From positions 110,836 through 157,493 of the forward strand of contig NW_014577624.1 of the NCBI RefSeq assembly GCF_000485595.1: a stretch of DNA of 46,658 nt. The letters are read 5' to 3'. Source of the stretch: Priapulus caudatus (taxonomy: Eukaryota; Priapulida; Priapulimorpha; Priapulimorphida; Priapulidae). This document shows, piece after piece, positions 1 to 10,378 of the stretch. Position 1 is the stretch's first letter. Each line of letters starts with the position of its first letter. A program made the translations under genes and the position numbers. The notes beneath the pieces are model-generated. The model was not told the DNA's origin, ran no database searches, and saw nothing but the letters and a program-made list of their open reading frames with translations.

Positions 1-375
1 GTCATCACTGAATATAGTGTTATTAGCGCAAATAGCAAGATATCATGAGAATAGTGCAATGTAATGCCGAAATTGCCAATGCCATTAAAGTTAACTAAAC
101 TTAGTGTCAACAAGTGTGACTAACTTCCTGTATTCGAATGCTATGCTCATTCTTGATCACCTTTGACCTTCACTGTCATCGTCAAATTTTCTTGCAATTT
201 AGTTGTTGAATTTCACGCTATCGATGTGAGCGACTGATTGCGTCCAGAATCCTGCCTGCTGCGTGGAAACCTAGCCAAGAGTAATTAATCACATGTAGAG
301 ACTGTCACAGCAAAAAGCTGCCTAGTTGCAGCATCCGGAGCGCAGTAGGTCTACATCAATTTATCAACGGCAGCA
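1..375. other. Unique sequence, nothing recognised
   Basis: No open frame, RNA gene or repeat is supported here. The stretch is moderately AT-rich and leads directly into the GAY trinucleotide array. Confidence 0.5.
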
Positions 376-505
376 GGAGGACGACGACGACGATGACGAC
401 GATGATGATGGTGATCATGGCGATGAAGATTACGACGGCGGCAGTAACGATGACGACGACAAGGATGATGATAATGATGACGATGCTGATGATGACGACG
501 ACGAC

Positions 506-536
<31 letters not shown>

Positions 537-614
537 CCGATGGTGATGATGATGATGATGCGGATAATGAATATTATTATTACTATTATTATTATTATTA
601 TTATTACTATTTTA
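376..614. repeat. GAC/GAT then TAT trinucleotide microsatellite
   Basis: About 190 bp of interrupted GAY triplets pass into (TAT)n. The array keeps an open frame on the + strand that reads as poly-aspartate followed by poly-tyrosine, and a second frame reads as poly-methionine/threonine. Both are products of the triplet period and neither has any non-repeat protein body. Confidence 0.9.
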
Positions 615-1091
615 TGACTACTATAGCGATGAGTTTACTGTTGACGGCCGGACCGCGCTAAAGAAAAGTAGCAAACTTTAATGTTCGGTTTAATGCGTCA
701 TCGAAATTACGACTTTGTTATGCAAATTCGTTCGCTCACTAGTAATACGAGAGGCTACGATAACGAGTCTGACAATGAATCATGAAAATGAATATGATAT
801 TATTCCAAAATCCACTTGAAAATTCTAGCAACGGTTTGGGATAAAGCGTTGGGGCTAGGATCCACTGCGACTAATCGTTGTTCTGCGAACAATATCGAGA
901 GCAGAAAATTTCCCGGCTTCAAATTCACTTACGGAATTTACAGGAAAAACCTTTTACAGTCTATACCTGGCATTACTACGTTACGATCCTCCACTATTAT
1001 AGACCTACGAATGGAGGAATTAAGACCGACTGCAACGATCATCTACAGCGTTTAGGTGAAACCTATAGCGCCCGCGGCGGGCAAACGACAT
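615..1091. other. Unique sequence, nothing recognised
   Basis: Two short overlapping + frames of under 80 codons lie here without any recognisable motif or codon pattern. No promoter, tRNA or repeat could be supported. Confidence 0.45.
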
Positions 1092-1637
1092 TCATAAAAG
1101 ATCTGCCATAGCTGACGAACAACGGCGATAAATCGCGAGCGATTTTTTTCCCAACGATTGGATTTTCATCAACGGGGTCTTGTCATCTGACGTCATCGCG
1201 CGAAACGCCTTCTCCTGCCGCCAGGGTGTCAGAAAGGCACGCGAAGCTTCGGCGACATTTACTACAACGTATTTCATTATTTTCCAGAGTTTTGCCAGAG
1301 TAAACGACTTCGGTGGTTGGCGGTTCGCGGACTGTAACAGTCTGGAGACCAAACGCCCACCATACAAACCATTGAAACCAATACCAACTATACCAAACGC
1401 CCACGAACAGCTAAATACCAAACGCCCACTAGCGGCGGGTTTACGATACCAGTTCGCCGTTAGACCGAGCGAGTGTGGCAGGCGAGCTGTGGTGCCTTGA
1501 TCCACGTATACGCTCGCTCGTACGCCCTCGCCGAATAACAAATCAGACCGAATTTCGCTACGGTGACTGACGGCATAGAAGGGCGCCGACTCGTAGATGT
1601 TGTGTTTATATAGGGATTTGGGCTGAAAAGGCTTCAT
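1092..1637 (-). other. Unassigned 181-codon open frame in probable dispersed repeat
   Basis: This is one of the longest non-repetitive open frames in the window: 181 codons, starting with MKPFQPK and ending in MADLL. I recognise no domain, signal peptide or membrane helix. The + strand of the same segment contains three copies of CCAAACGCCCAC (near 1351, 1396 and 1420), and other frames are also open, which fits a GC-rich dispersed repeat better than a gene. No splice-site or poly(A) context was found. Coding potential is unproven. Confidence 0.15.
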
Positions 1638-1812
1638 CGAATCTTGAGTGTGAATAGAGAGTGAGAATTAGGGAGCATTTTGAAGTATAAGATGAGTGGT
1701 CTGGGGCTGGGCAACCTTGTCCCGGCGTTGGGTCGATTCGACCAATATATTTTATCGGTAATAACTAGAATTGCTTCAGTCCAGCTAGGCGGTTATGAAA
1801 CACGTTACGACG

Positions 1813-1837
1813 TTATATATATATATATATATATATT
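1813..1837. repeat. AT dinucleotide microsatellite
   Basis: A short perfect (AT)n run. Confidence 0.85.
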
Positions 1838-2040
1838 TAACCATACTGTCGTGAGGCCTAGCCTGGTCGCACGTTAAGAGTGTGCGTGCGTCACGACGCT
1901 GCGTTGACGCATGCACCGCATGTTTAGGGGCCGTCGTGACGCACAACACATCAGCCGCGCGACGCTTGCCCAAATAATCGCCGTTCCTATAGACAGCACC
2001 GGTCGCCAGTATATCGAGCAACAGGTATCCTATATTATAA

Positions 2041-2078
2041 TATCAAGAGCTAATAATACCTATTATTAGCTCTTGATA
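2041..2078. repeat. Perfect 17-bp stem-loop beside GT array
   Basis: Arms 2041-2057 and 2062-2078 (ATTATTAGCTCTTGATA) are perfect reverse complements around the four-base loop ACCT. It lies about 30 bp left of a long GT array. A similar stem-loop with the same ACCTAT core occurs at 3801-3833. Confidence 0.85.
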
Positions 2079-2108
2079 ATATACTACATAGTATAGTATA
2101 TAGTATAC

Positions 2109-2109
<1 letters not shown>

Positions 2110-2150
<41 letters not shown>

Positions 2151-2395
2151 TCGTATGTGTGTGTGTGTGTGCGTGCGTGCGTGCGTGTGTGTGTGTGTGT
2201 GTCGTGCTGTGTGTGCGTGCGTGCGGTAGCGGCGAGCAGAGCGTGCGTCCGTGTGTGTGCGTGCGTGCTGCTGGCGCGGCGTGCTGACGATGCGAGCGTG
2301 CGATGTACGGCGCTGCGTGCGCGTGGCGTGCGTGCGCGTGCGTGCGCGTGATGCGTGTACGTGCGAGCCAGCGAGCGTGTGTGCGTGCGTGCGCC
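2110..2395. repeat. GT/GC-rich microsatellite block
   Basis: A long (GT)n run passes into GCGTGCGT-type repeats. Open frames on both strands read as Cys-Val or Thr-His and are simple-repeat artefacts. Confidence 0.9.
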
Positions 2396-2399
2396 TATA

Positions 2400-3263
2400 T
2401 AGACAAGTGCCGCAGAGCGACAGCGCTCTCAAACGTCTACTGCAGTGACTCTGTGTGTGGAGTGGTGGGATTCTAGTAAACCCTGTTAGTCCTCAATGTG
2501 TTCACATACACGCCGAAACAGTGGAAGGCACAGGGATCGTATCAGGAACCTTCTCAAAGGAATGTTCGTTGGGATCGTTATGAAAGTTTGCCAACGCGAT
2601 GCGCGCGTACTTTAAGTGTCTTCAGATTACAAGATGGAAGCTCCCATCGTACGTAGTAGCAAACACTATTTGCAAGACAGAATAGCGTAACCACTCATCC
2701 ATTTACTACGCAAGCCTACAGGCCTGAAATAGAGAGCTGCCACCTGCTAACTAATTAATGCAGGCAAAAACTACACAGTAACACTGGCAGTGGCATACGT
2801 TACATGTAACACACTGACAGTACAGAATGCCCTAGAAATTATACGATTTAAGGAGAATAAACCTTCTTCAACCAAATTTAGCTTTGAAATTTCACTGTGA
2901 CATTGTAGGCTCATACATCCAGGCATGTATAGATTCTACTAGAAATCGGCAGTAAATTCTTTTAACAGTAAACAAATCCATGTTTAACCCGCCTCTTGAG
3001 GTCAAAAGGTTATCCGACACTTATCTTCGCATGTCAGCAGAAAGTAGATTTCATGGTCCTTTCAATAAAGCCATAAAAATGCATAGGTCACCGCGGAAAT
3101 AAAAAAGTTTTCCAATCGCTCCGTCAGACCATGTCCTCAGGAAATGTATTAAAATCTGCCCTGTGCCCATTGACTTTGACCTGTGAACTCCAATTTCGGC
3201 ACAGTGATGGCTTTTCCTACCATGATGCTATACACCGACTATCACAAGCCTAGGTCGAGCCGT
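2400..3263. other. Unique AT-rich sequence, nothing recognised
   Basis: No open frame of note. The right part (about 3050-3240) has the look of an old non-coding dispersed repeat, with the phrase TTGACTTTGACCTGTGAAC, but no ends were found. Confidence 0.4.
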
Positions 3264-3503
3264 TTAGATTTGTGCCGCAATTCTGCATTCCTCCCTATCC
3301 TTAGTTAAGGAGGGAATGTTCCCCCTTCTTTTACACCTCTTGACTTTTGACCTTTGACCCCCAGCTTCGACATCCCAACTCGTTTTCGGATTACCCCCCA
3401 CGTCCCAAATATCGTGACCGTACGTCGAGCGGTTAAGATTTGTGCCCAACTGTTGACGGACGGACGGACGCACGGACGGCCGGACGGCCGGACGGACGGA
3501 CGA
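3264..3503. repeat. Dispersed-repeat tail with GGAC-type tetranucleotide array
   Basis: The segment holds TTTGACCTTTGACCCC followed by a GGAC/GGCC tetranucleotide array at 3458-3503. Non-coding elements of many marine invertebrates end in similar GGAC-type runs; that resemblance is from general knowledge, not a search. The left boundary is not visible. Confidence 0.45.
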
Positions 3504-3800
3504 TCATGCGATTCTACAAGCTGCACCTGACTACGTCAGATGAGCTAATAAATATGATCGAAGCTCCACGTGTCGGCTCACTCCGTCTGCTAGCCACTAA
3601 CGCAGATATCCTACAATACATGCGTGTTTCTAAGAGCACATGAGGAGAACAGTGTGCAGAGTGAGAGAGGAGGCTGAATCTAAGTGCAATTCTGTAGCGT
3701 GTGTATGCTCTTGATGTTAGCAGCAGTGAATATATTAAATACATTATAGCTAACACCGGGAGTGAATTTCATTCATTCCTGACAATACGTGCATATATAC

Positions 3801-3833
3801 CAGGAGTAGATATCTACCTATTATCTACTCCTG
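3801..3833. repeat. 12-bp stem-loop related to 2041 hairpin
   Basis: CAGGAGTAGATA (3801-3812) pairs perfectly with 3822-3833 around the loop TCTACCTAT. Stem sequence differs from the 2041 hairpin, but both arms and the ACCTAT loop core are alike. Confidence 0.7.
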
Positions 3834-3839
3834 ATATAT

Positions 3840-4205
3840 ACCGATATACAAGGCTGCGACAGTTTATAATGCTATAGACGGCCGCGACGCAATCGCTTCT
3901 CCTATACACATGGACAGTGATTTAGACGACATCGCGGCAGATTATGCATCGTAAAAGCGACGACGCTTGGCTATCGAGGGAGAGACACCGCGTCACCCTC
4001 TCAGAAGCCGATGTTATTGCGAACGTAAGCTGACGACGAGCGACAATACAGAACAACCCGAACTGCGTGATAACATCAGCAACATATACTCATATACGAG
4101 CCACGTCTACAGCACCTGTAGGCAGCCATTCACGTCGGCTGCGCTTACTCGTGCCTGTGTGTACGCGTGCATCTATCTATATATATAAAGTTGTTCAGCC
4201 GAATT
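3840..4205. other. Unique sequence, nothing recognised
   Basis: A 73-codon + frame (3967-4188) has no recognisable motif. A TATATATAAAG near 4176 could pass for a TATA box, but there is no gene behind it. Confidence 0.4.
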
Positions 4206-4212
4206 TGTGTGT

Positions 4213-4315
4213 TCGCGCATAATAGAGAACTAGAGATATAACTAGAGAGAGATAACATAATAGAGATATAACTAGATAACTAGATAACATAATAGAGATA
4301 TAACTAGAGAACTCC
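4213..4315. repeat. Tandem TAGAGATATAAC-type low-complexity repeat
   Basis: Repeated AACTAGAGATATAAC and ACTAGATAAC words occur in tandem. Similar words recur at 8820-8940. Confidence 0.7.
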
Positions 4316-4493
4316 GCAGCCTAGAGGAAAACTAAATATATATTTTCAGAATCAGCACGTCTGGGAGGTGGTTCTGGCTGAAGCAAAATTTCAAAAAAGT
4401 TAAAAAGTTAAAAATGTATAAAAATTATATTCATCAATAGATGGCGTACAGATTAACATTATACATCACGTACGTGTGAATCCATGGTGTATA

Positions 4494-4900
4494 GGGAGTG
4501 TCTATATTCAGGCCGGTACGGGAGATTACGGTACGTATATATTTGCTAATATATTGACTAATCGCGCGTCAATAAACTCAATATTCACAGAGAGTATAGC
4601 TAAGACATGTGTCTATAGGTATCTAGAATATATTATGCAAATGATCTCCCGTACCGGCTTGAATTCATATACTCTCTGTGAATATTGAGTTTATTGACGC
4701 ACGTTTAGTCAATATAGCAAATATATGCGCGCGGAAGTGAATTACAGATGATTAAATTTCTAAAATTCTAGATACCTATAGACACATGTCTTAGCTATAC
4801 TCTCTGTGAATATTGAGTTTATTGACGCACGATTAGTCAATATATTAGCAAATATATGCGTACCGTAATCTCCCGTACCGGCCTGAATATAGACACTCCC
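4494..4900. mobile_element. 407-bp foldback MITE with 9-bp target duplication
   Basis: Two 136-bp arms, 4494-4629 and 4765-4900, are reverse complements with only two mismatches that I can count. The outer ends read GGGAGTGTCTATATTC. The element is bounded by direct repeats TGGTGTATA at 4485-4493 and 4901-4909, which is a clean 9-bp target-site duplication. The middle (4630-4764) is not unrelated: it contains a rearranged partial copy of the right arm (about 4644-4664 and 4668-4733), so the left arm has two possible pairing partners. There is no coding capacity, so it must be mobilised in trans. The 9-bp duplication and long arms suggest a Mutator-like element; family assignment is inference. 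Confidence 0.88.
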
Positions 4901-4917
4901 TGGTGTATAACCATAAC

Positions 4918-4990
4918 GGCCCAGTAGCCGAATGGATAAAGCATTGGACTCCTAAACCGTTGATTCTGGGTTTGAATCCCACCTCGGGAA
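4918..4990 (+). pseudogene. tRNA-Arg(CCU)-like pseudogene or SINE head
   Basis: The 73-nt segment has the length and order of a tRNA. The A box TAGCCGAATGG and B box GGTTTGAATCC fit the Pol III internal promoter, and the anticodon loop CTCCTAA gives CCU (arginine). A TTTT follows about 18 bp downstream. The stems are damaged: about three mismatches in the acceptor stem and at least one each in the D, anticodon and T stems, so this is unlikely to be a working tRNA. It begins 9 bp after the right target duplication of the foldback element. Confidence 0.72.
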
Positions 4991-5290
4991 ATGCTTTGTT
5001 TCTTTACTTTTGGACTGTTTAGTATGTTAGTATGTACTTCTGCCGTATTCACCGTTAATTTCAAATTTTTTTTACCACTTTTAAACGTTTAGTAAAAATC
5101 CAGAATAAACTATGGTAGATGATAATGATAGCGCAAACTGACGGAAACATTTCACGGAAGCCTATGTAGGTTACATATCAAATATTATTCTTTTTTCTAT
5201 ATAATTTCATTTTATTATTTATAATTTTTGACTTTTTTACTTTTTTATTTTAATGACTTTTATCTTTTGATTTCTTCTTATTTTTTACTG
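4991..5290. other. AT-rich unique sequence
   Basis: T-rich sequence without an open frame or recognised element; it runs into the GGGAT-type array. Confidence 0.5.
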
Positions 5291-5292
5291 TT

Positions 5293-5603
5293 GGGATGGG
5301 ATGGAATGGGATGGCATGCGATGGGATGGGATGGCATGGCATGGCATGGCATGGGATGGCTTGGCATGGGATGGGATGGGATGGGATGCGGTGCGATGGA
5401 ATGGGATGGCATGGCATGGCATGGCCTGGGATGCGATGAGATGGCATGCGATGGGATGGGATGGGATGGGATATGGGATGGGATGGGATGGGATGGGATG
5501 CGGTGCGATGGGATGGGATGGGATGCGGTGCGATGGGATGGGATGGCATGGAATGCGATGGATGGATGGATGCATGGATAGATGCATGGAATGCCATGGA
5601 TAG
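5293..5603. repeat. GGGAT/GGCAT pentanucleotide array
   Basis: Roughly 300 bp of five-base units, mostly GATGG with GGCAT and GCGAT variants, end in GATG tetranucleotides. Five open frames (Trp-Gly-Met or His-Pro-Ser rich) on both strands are artefacts of the period. Confidence 0.92.
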
Positions 5604-5903
5604 ATAGATAGTTCGATTTTCTTTAGGTATTTTCCTTTCAACCAAGCGGTCACCAACTGAGTAACGCCACTTCCCCGGGCAACGCCAGGTATCCCGCTAG
5701 TACTACATGATTGTGCTGGCAACGAACGCTGTACGAGACACGGTAAGTAAATGTATCCGGCGCGCAGAAACCTATTGATCAGCAGCCTTCACACGATCCA
5801 GTAATAATATACAGACTCAACACAGCGTCGGTTTCCTACAGTTACGTATATGTAAAGAAAGTGGCATATGTCGCAACTGCTAAATATACGATGCACCTGA
5901 TAT
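5604..5903. other. Unique spacer between two arrays
   Basis: No feature recognised. Confidence 0.4.
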
Positions 5904-6419
5904 ATACATACAGATACAGACAGGAGACAGACGACGTACCTGCTAGGTACATATACAGATACAGACAGGAGACAGACGACGTACCTGCTAGGTACATATA
6001 CAGATACAGACAGGGGACAGACGACGTACCTGCTAGGTACATATACAGATACAGACAGGGGACAGACGACGTACCTGCTAGGTACATATACAGATACAGA
6101 CAGGGGACAGACGACGTACCTGCTAGGTACATATACAGATACAGACAGGGGACAGACGACGTACCTGCTAGGTACATATACAGATACAGACAGGGGACAG
6201 ACGACGTACCTGCTAGGTACATATACAGATACAGACAGGGGACAGACGACGTACCTGCTAGGTACATATACAGATACAGACAGGGGACAGACGACGTACC
6301 TGCTAGGTACATATACAGATACAGACAGGGGACAGACGACGTACCTGCTAGGTACATATACAGATACAGACAGGGGACAGACGACGTACCTGCTAGGTAC
6401 ATATACAGATACAGATAGG
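5904..6419. repeat. 45-bp minisatellite, about 11.5 copies
   Basis: Unit starts ACATATACAGATACAGACAG and ends GTACCTGCTAGGT; length is exactly 45 bp. The first two copies have CAGGAGACAG and the later ones CAGGGGACAG. Because 45 is a codon multiple and the unit has no in-frame stop in the chosen frames, both strands stay open for over 180 codons. A decayed extension with related words continues to about 6520. No non-repeat protein sequence is attached, so I do not call a gene. Confidence 0.95.
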
Positions 6420-6520
6420 TGACTGGTGTCATACCACCCTATGGTACGTACAGGTACATGTACAGATAGGCGACATATGTCACACCCGCTAGGTGCGTAC
6501 AGGTACAGCCATGTAACATC

Positions 6521-6593
6521 AGGCCCGTAGCCAGGGGGGGTTCGGGGGGTTCGAACGAACCCCCCCCCCCAACATAAAGCTGGCTACGGGCCT
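6521..6593. mobile_element. 73-bp palindromic insertion, ends AGGCCCGTAGCCA
   Basis: Left end AGGCCCGTAGCCA and right end TGGCTACGGGCCT are inverted repeats. Between them are G- and C-runs around TTCGAACGAA. GTAACAT precedes the left end (6513-6519, with one extra C) and follows the right end (6594-6600), so a 7-bp target duplication is likely. It is non-autonomous. Ends of the CGTAGCCAGG type are common on non-autonomous elements in aquatic invertebrates (general knowledge). Confidence 0.65.
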
Positions 6594-6600
6594 GTAACAT

Positions 6601-7200
6601 GTCCTGCTTACTAAGTGGATGCCCGATGCAGGTACAAGTAATAACACATGGCGTCACTTCTAGACAGAGTAAATAGTCATACACAGCCTGACAATGACTG
6701 ATATCCTGGTAAACGCGTTACGAATCACAGACCGTCACTCCACGCTTCCGCGCACCACGGATCAATCTGATGAGGACCCGCTTGCTTTCAGATTCTCACA
6801 GAATTCCCGCAACCCCCTCCCCCCGCGCCGCCCGTTGGCGCCCGCTGCCGCCCGCCAAACCATGCACACACACACACGTTAATAAGTTTTAGATCAAATT
6901 TCCTGACGGCACTCGCTGTTCGCCGAGTACGATACACGCCGCTCAGTAATCATGACCCGATTCTTCTTCTTTCCCGCCATATATATTATTTTTGTTCGCT
7001 GCTGCTTTTAGCTGCTATTCGCACAGACATGTGTCCACGCCCTGCCTTATGACACAGAGACGTTGATGTATGCAGGATCAGCGCACCCCGGCGGTAATGA
7101 AGCATCACGGTCGATTGCTCGCCAGGGCGCTTGCTATGCGCGAACGTACATCTTCACGGTGCGGGCACGTGTACACAGACGGTCCACGTAATCCCTCCGC
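6601..7200. other. Unique sequence, nothing recognised
   Basis: Contains a C-rich stretch near 6800 and no convincing open frame, RNA or repeat. Confidence 0.4.
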
Positions 7201-7204
7201 TCGG

Positions 7205-7368
7205 CCACTTCGTCTCTTGTCTGTGTGTCTGTCTGTTGGTCAGTCTGTTGATCAGTCTGTTGGTCGGTCGGTCGGTCGGTCGGTCGGTCGTTCGGCTCTT
7301 CCGCCCGCCAGCACGTCGGTCTGTATGTCTGTCCGTCCGTCTGTCCGTCCGTCCGTCCGTCCGTCAGT
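7205..7368. repeat. CTGT, CGGT and CCGT tetranucleotide arrays
   Basis: Related tetranucleotide runs follow one another: CTGT/TTGGTCAG, then (CGGT)n at 7258-7290, then (CCGT)n at 7332-7366. Open frames reading Ser-Val-Gly-Arg are artefacts. Confidence 0.85.
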
Positions 7369-7889
7369 CTAATATCTGCTTCACGGCTGAACGACGTTCT
7401 CCGTCACAAAATCTCGGCGAAAATTGGAAAAAAATAACAGACTGAATACTCTTCGATTTTCTTGCAATGGGGATTTTCAGTAATACGCTATCCTATCACT
7501 GTTTTCATCGCTGTGCCCACATATATATCCTATGATGCTTTGTGTATATAGAGATCTACGGATGTGCCGGCGTCTTGTCAGTATGAAGCCGAGAAATTGT
7601 CGGAACAGGAGGAAGACATGTACTTTATTGAGTACAGCAAAATTTCCTGCCAAATTAACGAGATTGCGTTTATTACAATAATACTCCCCCTATAGTTCCC
7701 CTTACGACACATTTCTTCGCGTCTTACTCGATCACATTTGCTAATCAATACTGCACTTACTACTATGTATGGAGTCCACATCTATCCGCACTGCAGTATC
7801 ACTAGGCAATTGTTGTTTTTATCGTGCACGCGTCTTATCGTGCACGCGTCTTTATCGTGTGCGTTTTTATCGTGTGCGCGCTACTGCAC
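7369..7889. other. Unique sequence left of the 915-bp element
   Basis: Nothing recognised apart from a short tandem of TTATCGTGCACGCGTC-like words at about 7818-7880. Confidence 0.4.
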
Positions 7890-7892
7890 TTA

Positions 7893-8807
7893 TACCCCCG
7901 TCACACCGGACGGCGACCATCCGCGACCGCACGGCGACCAGAAAATGTACAAGGTCGCCGGCAAACGCGAACACAACGCGAGAAAAAGTTCCAAACAAAT
8001 TACAAACTTGAAAAAAAAACCGCGCATCTTACCGCGACGCTGGCGATCAATACCGCGTTTCTCGAAACGGCGCGCAGCCGCCACGACTCCTCCGCCTTAT
8101 GGCGTTTCTATTGAGATCTATGGGCTTGCACGGCGATACCACGCGCGTTTCTCGCGGCGCTCTCACCACGCTCATGGGGTTTTACCACCGTCTTCTACGT
8201 GTATCGCGACTGCACGGCGACGTCACGGTTCTACCACGTTCTCCACGCGACTATATAAGCTGTCCAGATTTTCGGAAATTTAACTGTATAGTGTGGCGTT
8301 TGCTGAGTAAGAAACACAGCCGAAGAAATCAAGTTACCAGAGGCCGAGGCCGTGGGCCCGTGCGAAGTCAGATCGCAAATGAAGACAGATCGCCAGATCG
8401 AAATATGAACAGATCGCATGAATCCGGACACGTTGAAAAATGTTACCATTTTCGAGCAGCGTCTTTGCCACGGCGTGTACTGCGCGTGTACTACGTTTAT
8501 GGAGATTACGACGTTGTCTCACGACGCTTCGCGACCCCACCGCGTTCTCAAACCGCGTTCGCAGGTCAGATCGGCCGAACCTTGCGTTTGTTTTGAAGCA
8601 TGCTCAAAACAAACGCCGTGACTCGGCGATTCATTGGCGACCATGCGGAGCCACACCACGATGTCTGGCGTTTCCACCACGCTTATACCACGCTTATGGC
8701 GACCTTGGCGCGCTCTGGGCCCATTTTCTGTCGCCGTAGCAGCGCAGTAAGGACGCCACCCCGGTGTAACGGGGGTATAAGGACGCCACCCCGGTGTGAC
8801 GGGGGTA
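7893..8807. mobile_element. 915-bp non-autonomous DNA transposon, TTA target duplication
   Basis: The left end TACCCCCGTCACACCGG is inverted at the right end as CCGGTGTGACGGGGGTA. TTA lies immediately outside both ends (7890-7892 and 8808-8810). The right end is duplicated in tandem as a ~34-bp unit (8743-8777 and 8777-8807), the first copy with one base change. The inside is rich in GGCGACC and CCACG words. Several frames of up to 181 codons cross the left part without a recognisable domain. A TATATAAG at 8251-8258 lies mid-element. TTA duplications are typical of PIF/Harbinger; this assignment is inferred from the target only. Confidence 0.7.
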
Positions 8808-8814
8808 TTAGATA

Positions 8815-8942
8815 TAGCTTTAATAACTATAGTTAACTAGATAACTAGATATTAGCTTAGATAACTAGATAAGCTTAGATATAGATAAGCTTAGATATAA
8901 GCTAGATAAGCTTAGATATAGCTTAGATAACTAGTTATAGCG
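8815..8942. repeat. TAGATAAGCT-type low-complexity tandem repeat
   Basis: Irregular repeats of AACTAGATA and AAGCTTAGATATA abut the right end of the 915-bp element. Confidence 0.75.
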
Positions 8943-9315
8943 CGCACGTTGCCAACCTGCTGCCCCGCCCGCGAACCTGTAGTTACAGCTGGTTTCTTCT
9001 GTCTTGGATCATTTCGTGTATTTTTGACACCGCTGGCGTGCTGTGCCGCCGCGCAACCATAGATATATTAGATATATAAAAATACAATGTGTTTGTATAT
9101 ATCTACGGTGGAACCGACGGTCCAATAAACACCCATCGTCATATCACGTAGTTTACCGATAATGGCACCGAAGTAGCCACTATGCATACTTTTATCTCTC
9201 TAGAAAGACTAGATAACCAGTCTACTCACGAAGGATCCAATCATAAGCTGGTCCAGTTAGAATCAGCTGTCCCCATAGAAATAAAATACTAAACTAAACT
9301 GTTATTTATACTAGA
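8943..9315. other. Unique sequence, nothing recognised
   Basis: A small AT-rich inverted repeat (AGATATATA near 9061 and TATATATCT near 9095) is the only structure seen. Confidence 0.4.
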
Positions 9316-9318
<3 letters not shown>

Positions 9319-9361
<43 letters not shown>

Positions 9362-9374
9362 ATATATATATAAA
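9319..9374. repeat. AT microsatellite
   Basis: (AT)n followed by ATATAAATATATATAT. Confidence 0.85.
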
Positions 9375-9995
9375 AAAATACCGTCTATATATACAGCCTA
9401 CCCGTATATTGTTTCGACGCATGACTAAAACAGCTGAGATCTTCTTTCAACATGGCTGTTGATAACATTGAATGGACTCTTGAAAGATCTTGTAAAGGCT
9501 AGTGACAACATTATCCTGCAGCCCTTGGTCTCCGGCAGTAAATATAACAAGGTGTCCTAGCGACGTGTTTGTACGCATTCATACTCCGGTCGACTTTGCT
9601 AGCTATCGACTGGTCAGAGGAGAGTTCGTGGTAAATTAGAGCGCGTGATTTTAAATGGGCTCTTGATTTAAATATCGCCCGCCAATACGATTAACCGTGC
9701 GCATTGCATTAGCTTAATTAGAGTTTCGTTGCATTAGGCATGCATAAGCAGATTTTAAAATCAGAAAAGAACACGAGGGAGAAACAACCGGGCAATATAC
9801 TGTACACGTAAGTTCTATCAAAAACGAATGTTTCGCGAGTATTAGTATATTTCGAAATGAACGTATATGTATGCGACGCAGTGACAACACTTTCCTGAAG
9901 ATGAAATCGCCCAATCCTTCAACATTATATAAAACGTGACAATCTATATAGTTTTACCTTGCATACGTCACTGCCATTCGTGTCTGTACGGCCTG
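9375..9995. other. Unique sequence, nothing recognised
   Basis: No supported gene. A 66-codon minus frame at 9714-9914 shows no motif. Confidence 0.4.
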
Positions 9996-9999
9996 TACG

Positions 10000-10020
10000 T
10001 ATATATATATATATATATTT

Positions 10021-10066
<46 letters not shown>

Positions 10067-10160
10067 CGTGCGTTGTGTGTGTGTGTGTGTGTGCGTGTGT
10101 GTGCGCGTGTGCGTGCATGCGGGCGTGCGTGCGTGCGTGCGTGCGTGGGTGCGTGCGTGG

Positions 10161-10197
<37 letters not shown>

Positions 10198-10222
10198 CGT
10201 GTGTGTGTGTGTNNNNNNNNNN

Positions 10223-10270
<48 letters not shown>
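10000..10270. repeat. GT/GC microsatellite interrupted by assembly gap
   Basis: AT, GT and GCGT repeats fill this block. Ten Ns at 10213-10222 sit inside (GT)n, so true array length is unknown. All Cys-Val and Thr-His frames here are artefacts. Confidence 0.95.
10213..10222. other. Assembly gap of 10 Ns
   Basis: Unresolved bases flanked on both sides by GT repeats. The round size suggests a nominal gap. Confidence 0.99.
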
Positions 10271-10273
<3 letters not shown>

Positions 10274-10378
10274 CGTACGTATACGCCCATGAGCACATAA
10301 ACATTCACAACTAGACAGAGGGCACTCACGGAGAGTGCATACCTCCGCGAGCATGTAACATGTATGTGCTCGCTGGTG

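Noticed and set aside
326-661. Acidic poly-Asp protein of 111 codons
   Set aside because: It is the translation of a GAY/TAT microsatellite, with no attached non-repeat protein.
5842-6432. Long open frames on both strands as repeat proteins, or a CRISPR-like array
   Set aside because: Units are contiguous 45-bp tandem copies with no spacers, in a eukaryotic setting. Open frames follow from a codon-multiple period.
6541-6570. GGTTCGAACGAACC as a Pol III box
   Set aside because: It is the centre of a short palindromic insertion with G/C runs and no tRNA fold.
8251-8258. TATATAAG as a gene promoter
   Set aside because: It lies inside a non-autonomous transposon with no convincing downstream reading frame. 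I only mention it as a property of the element.
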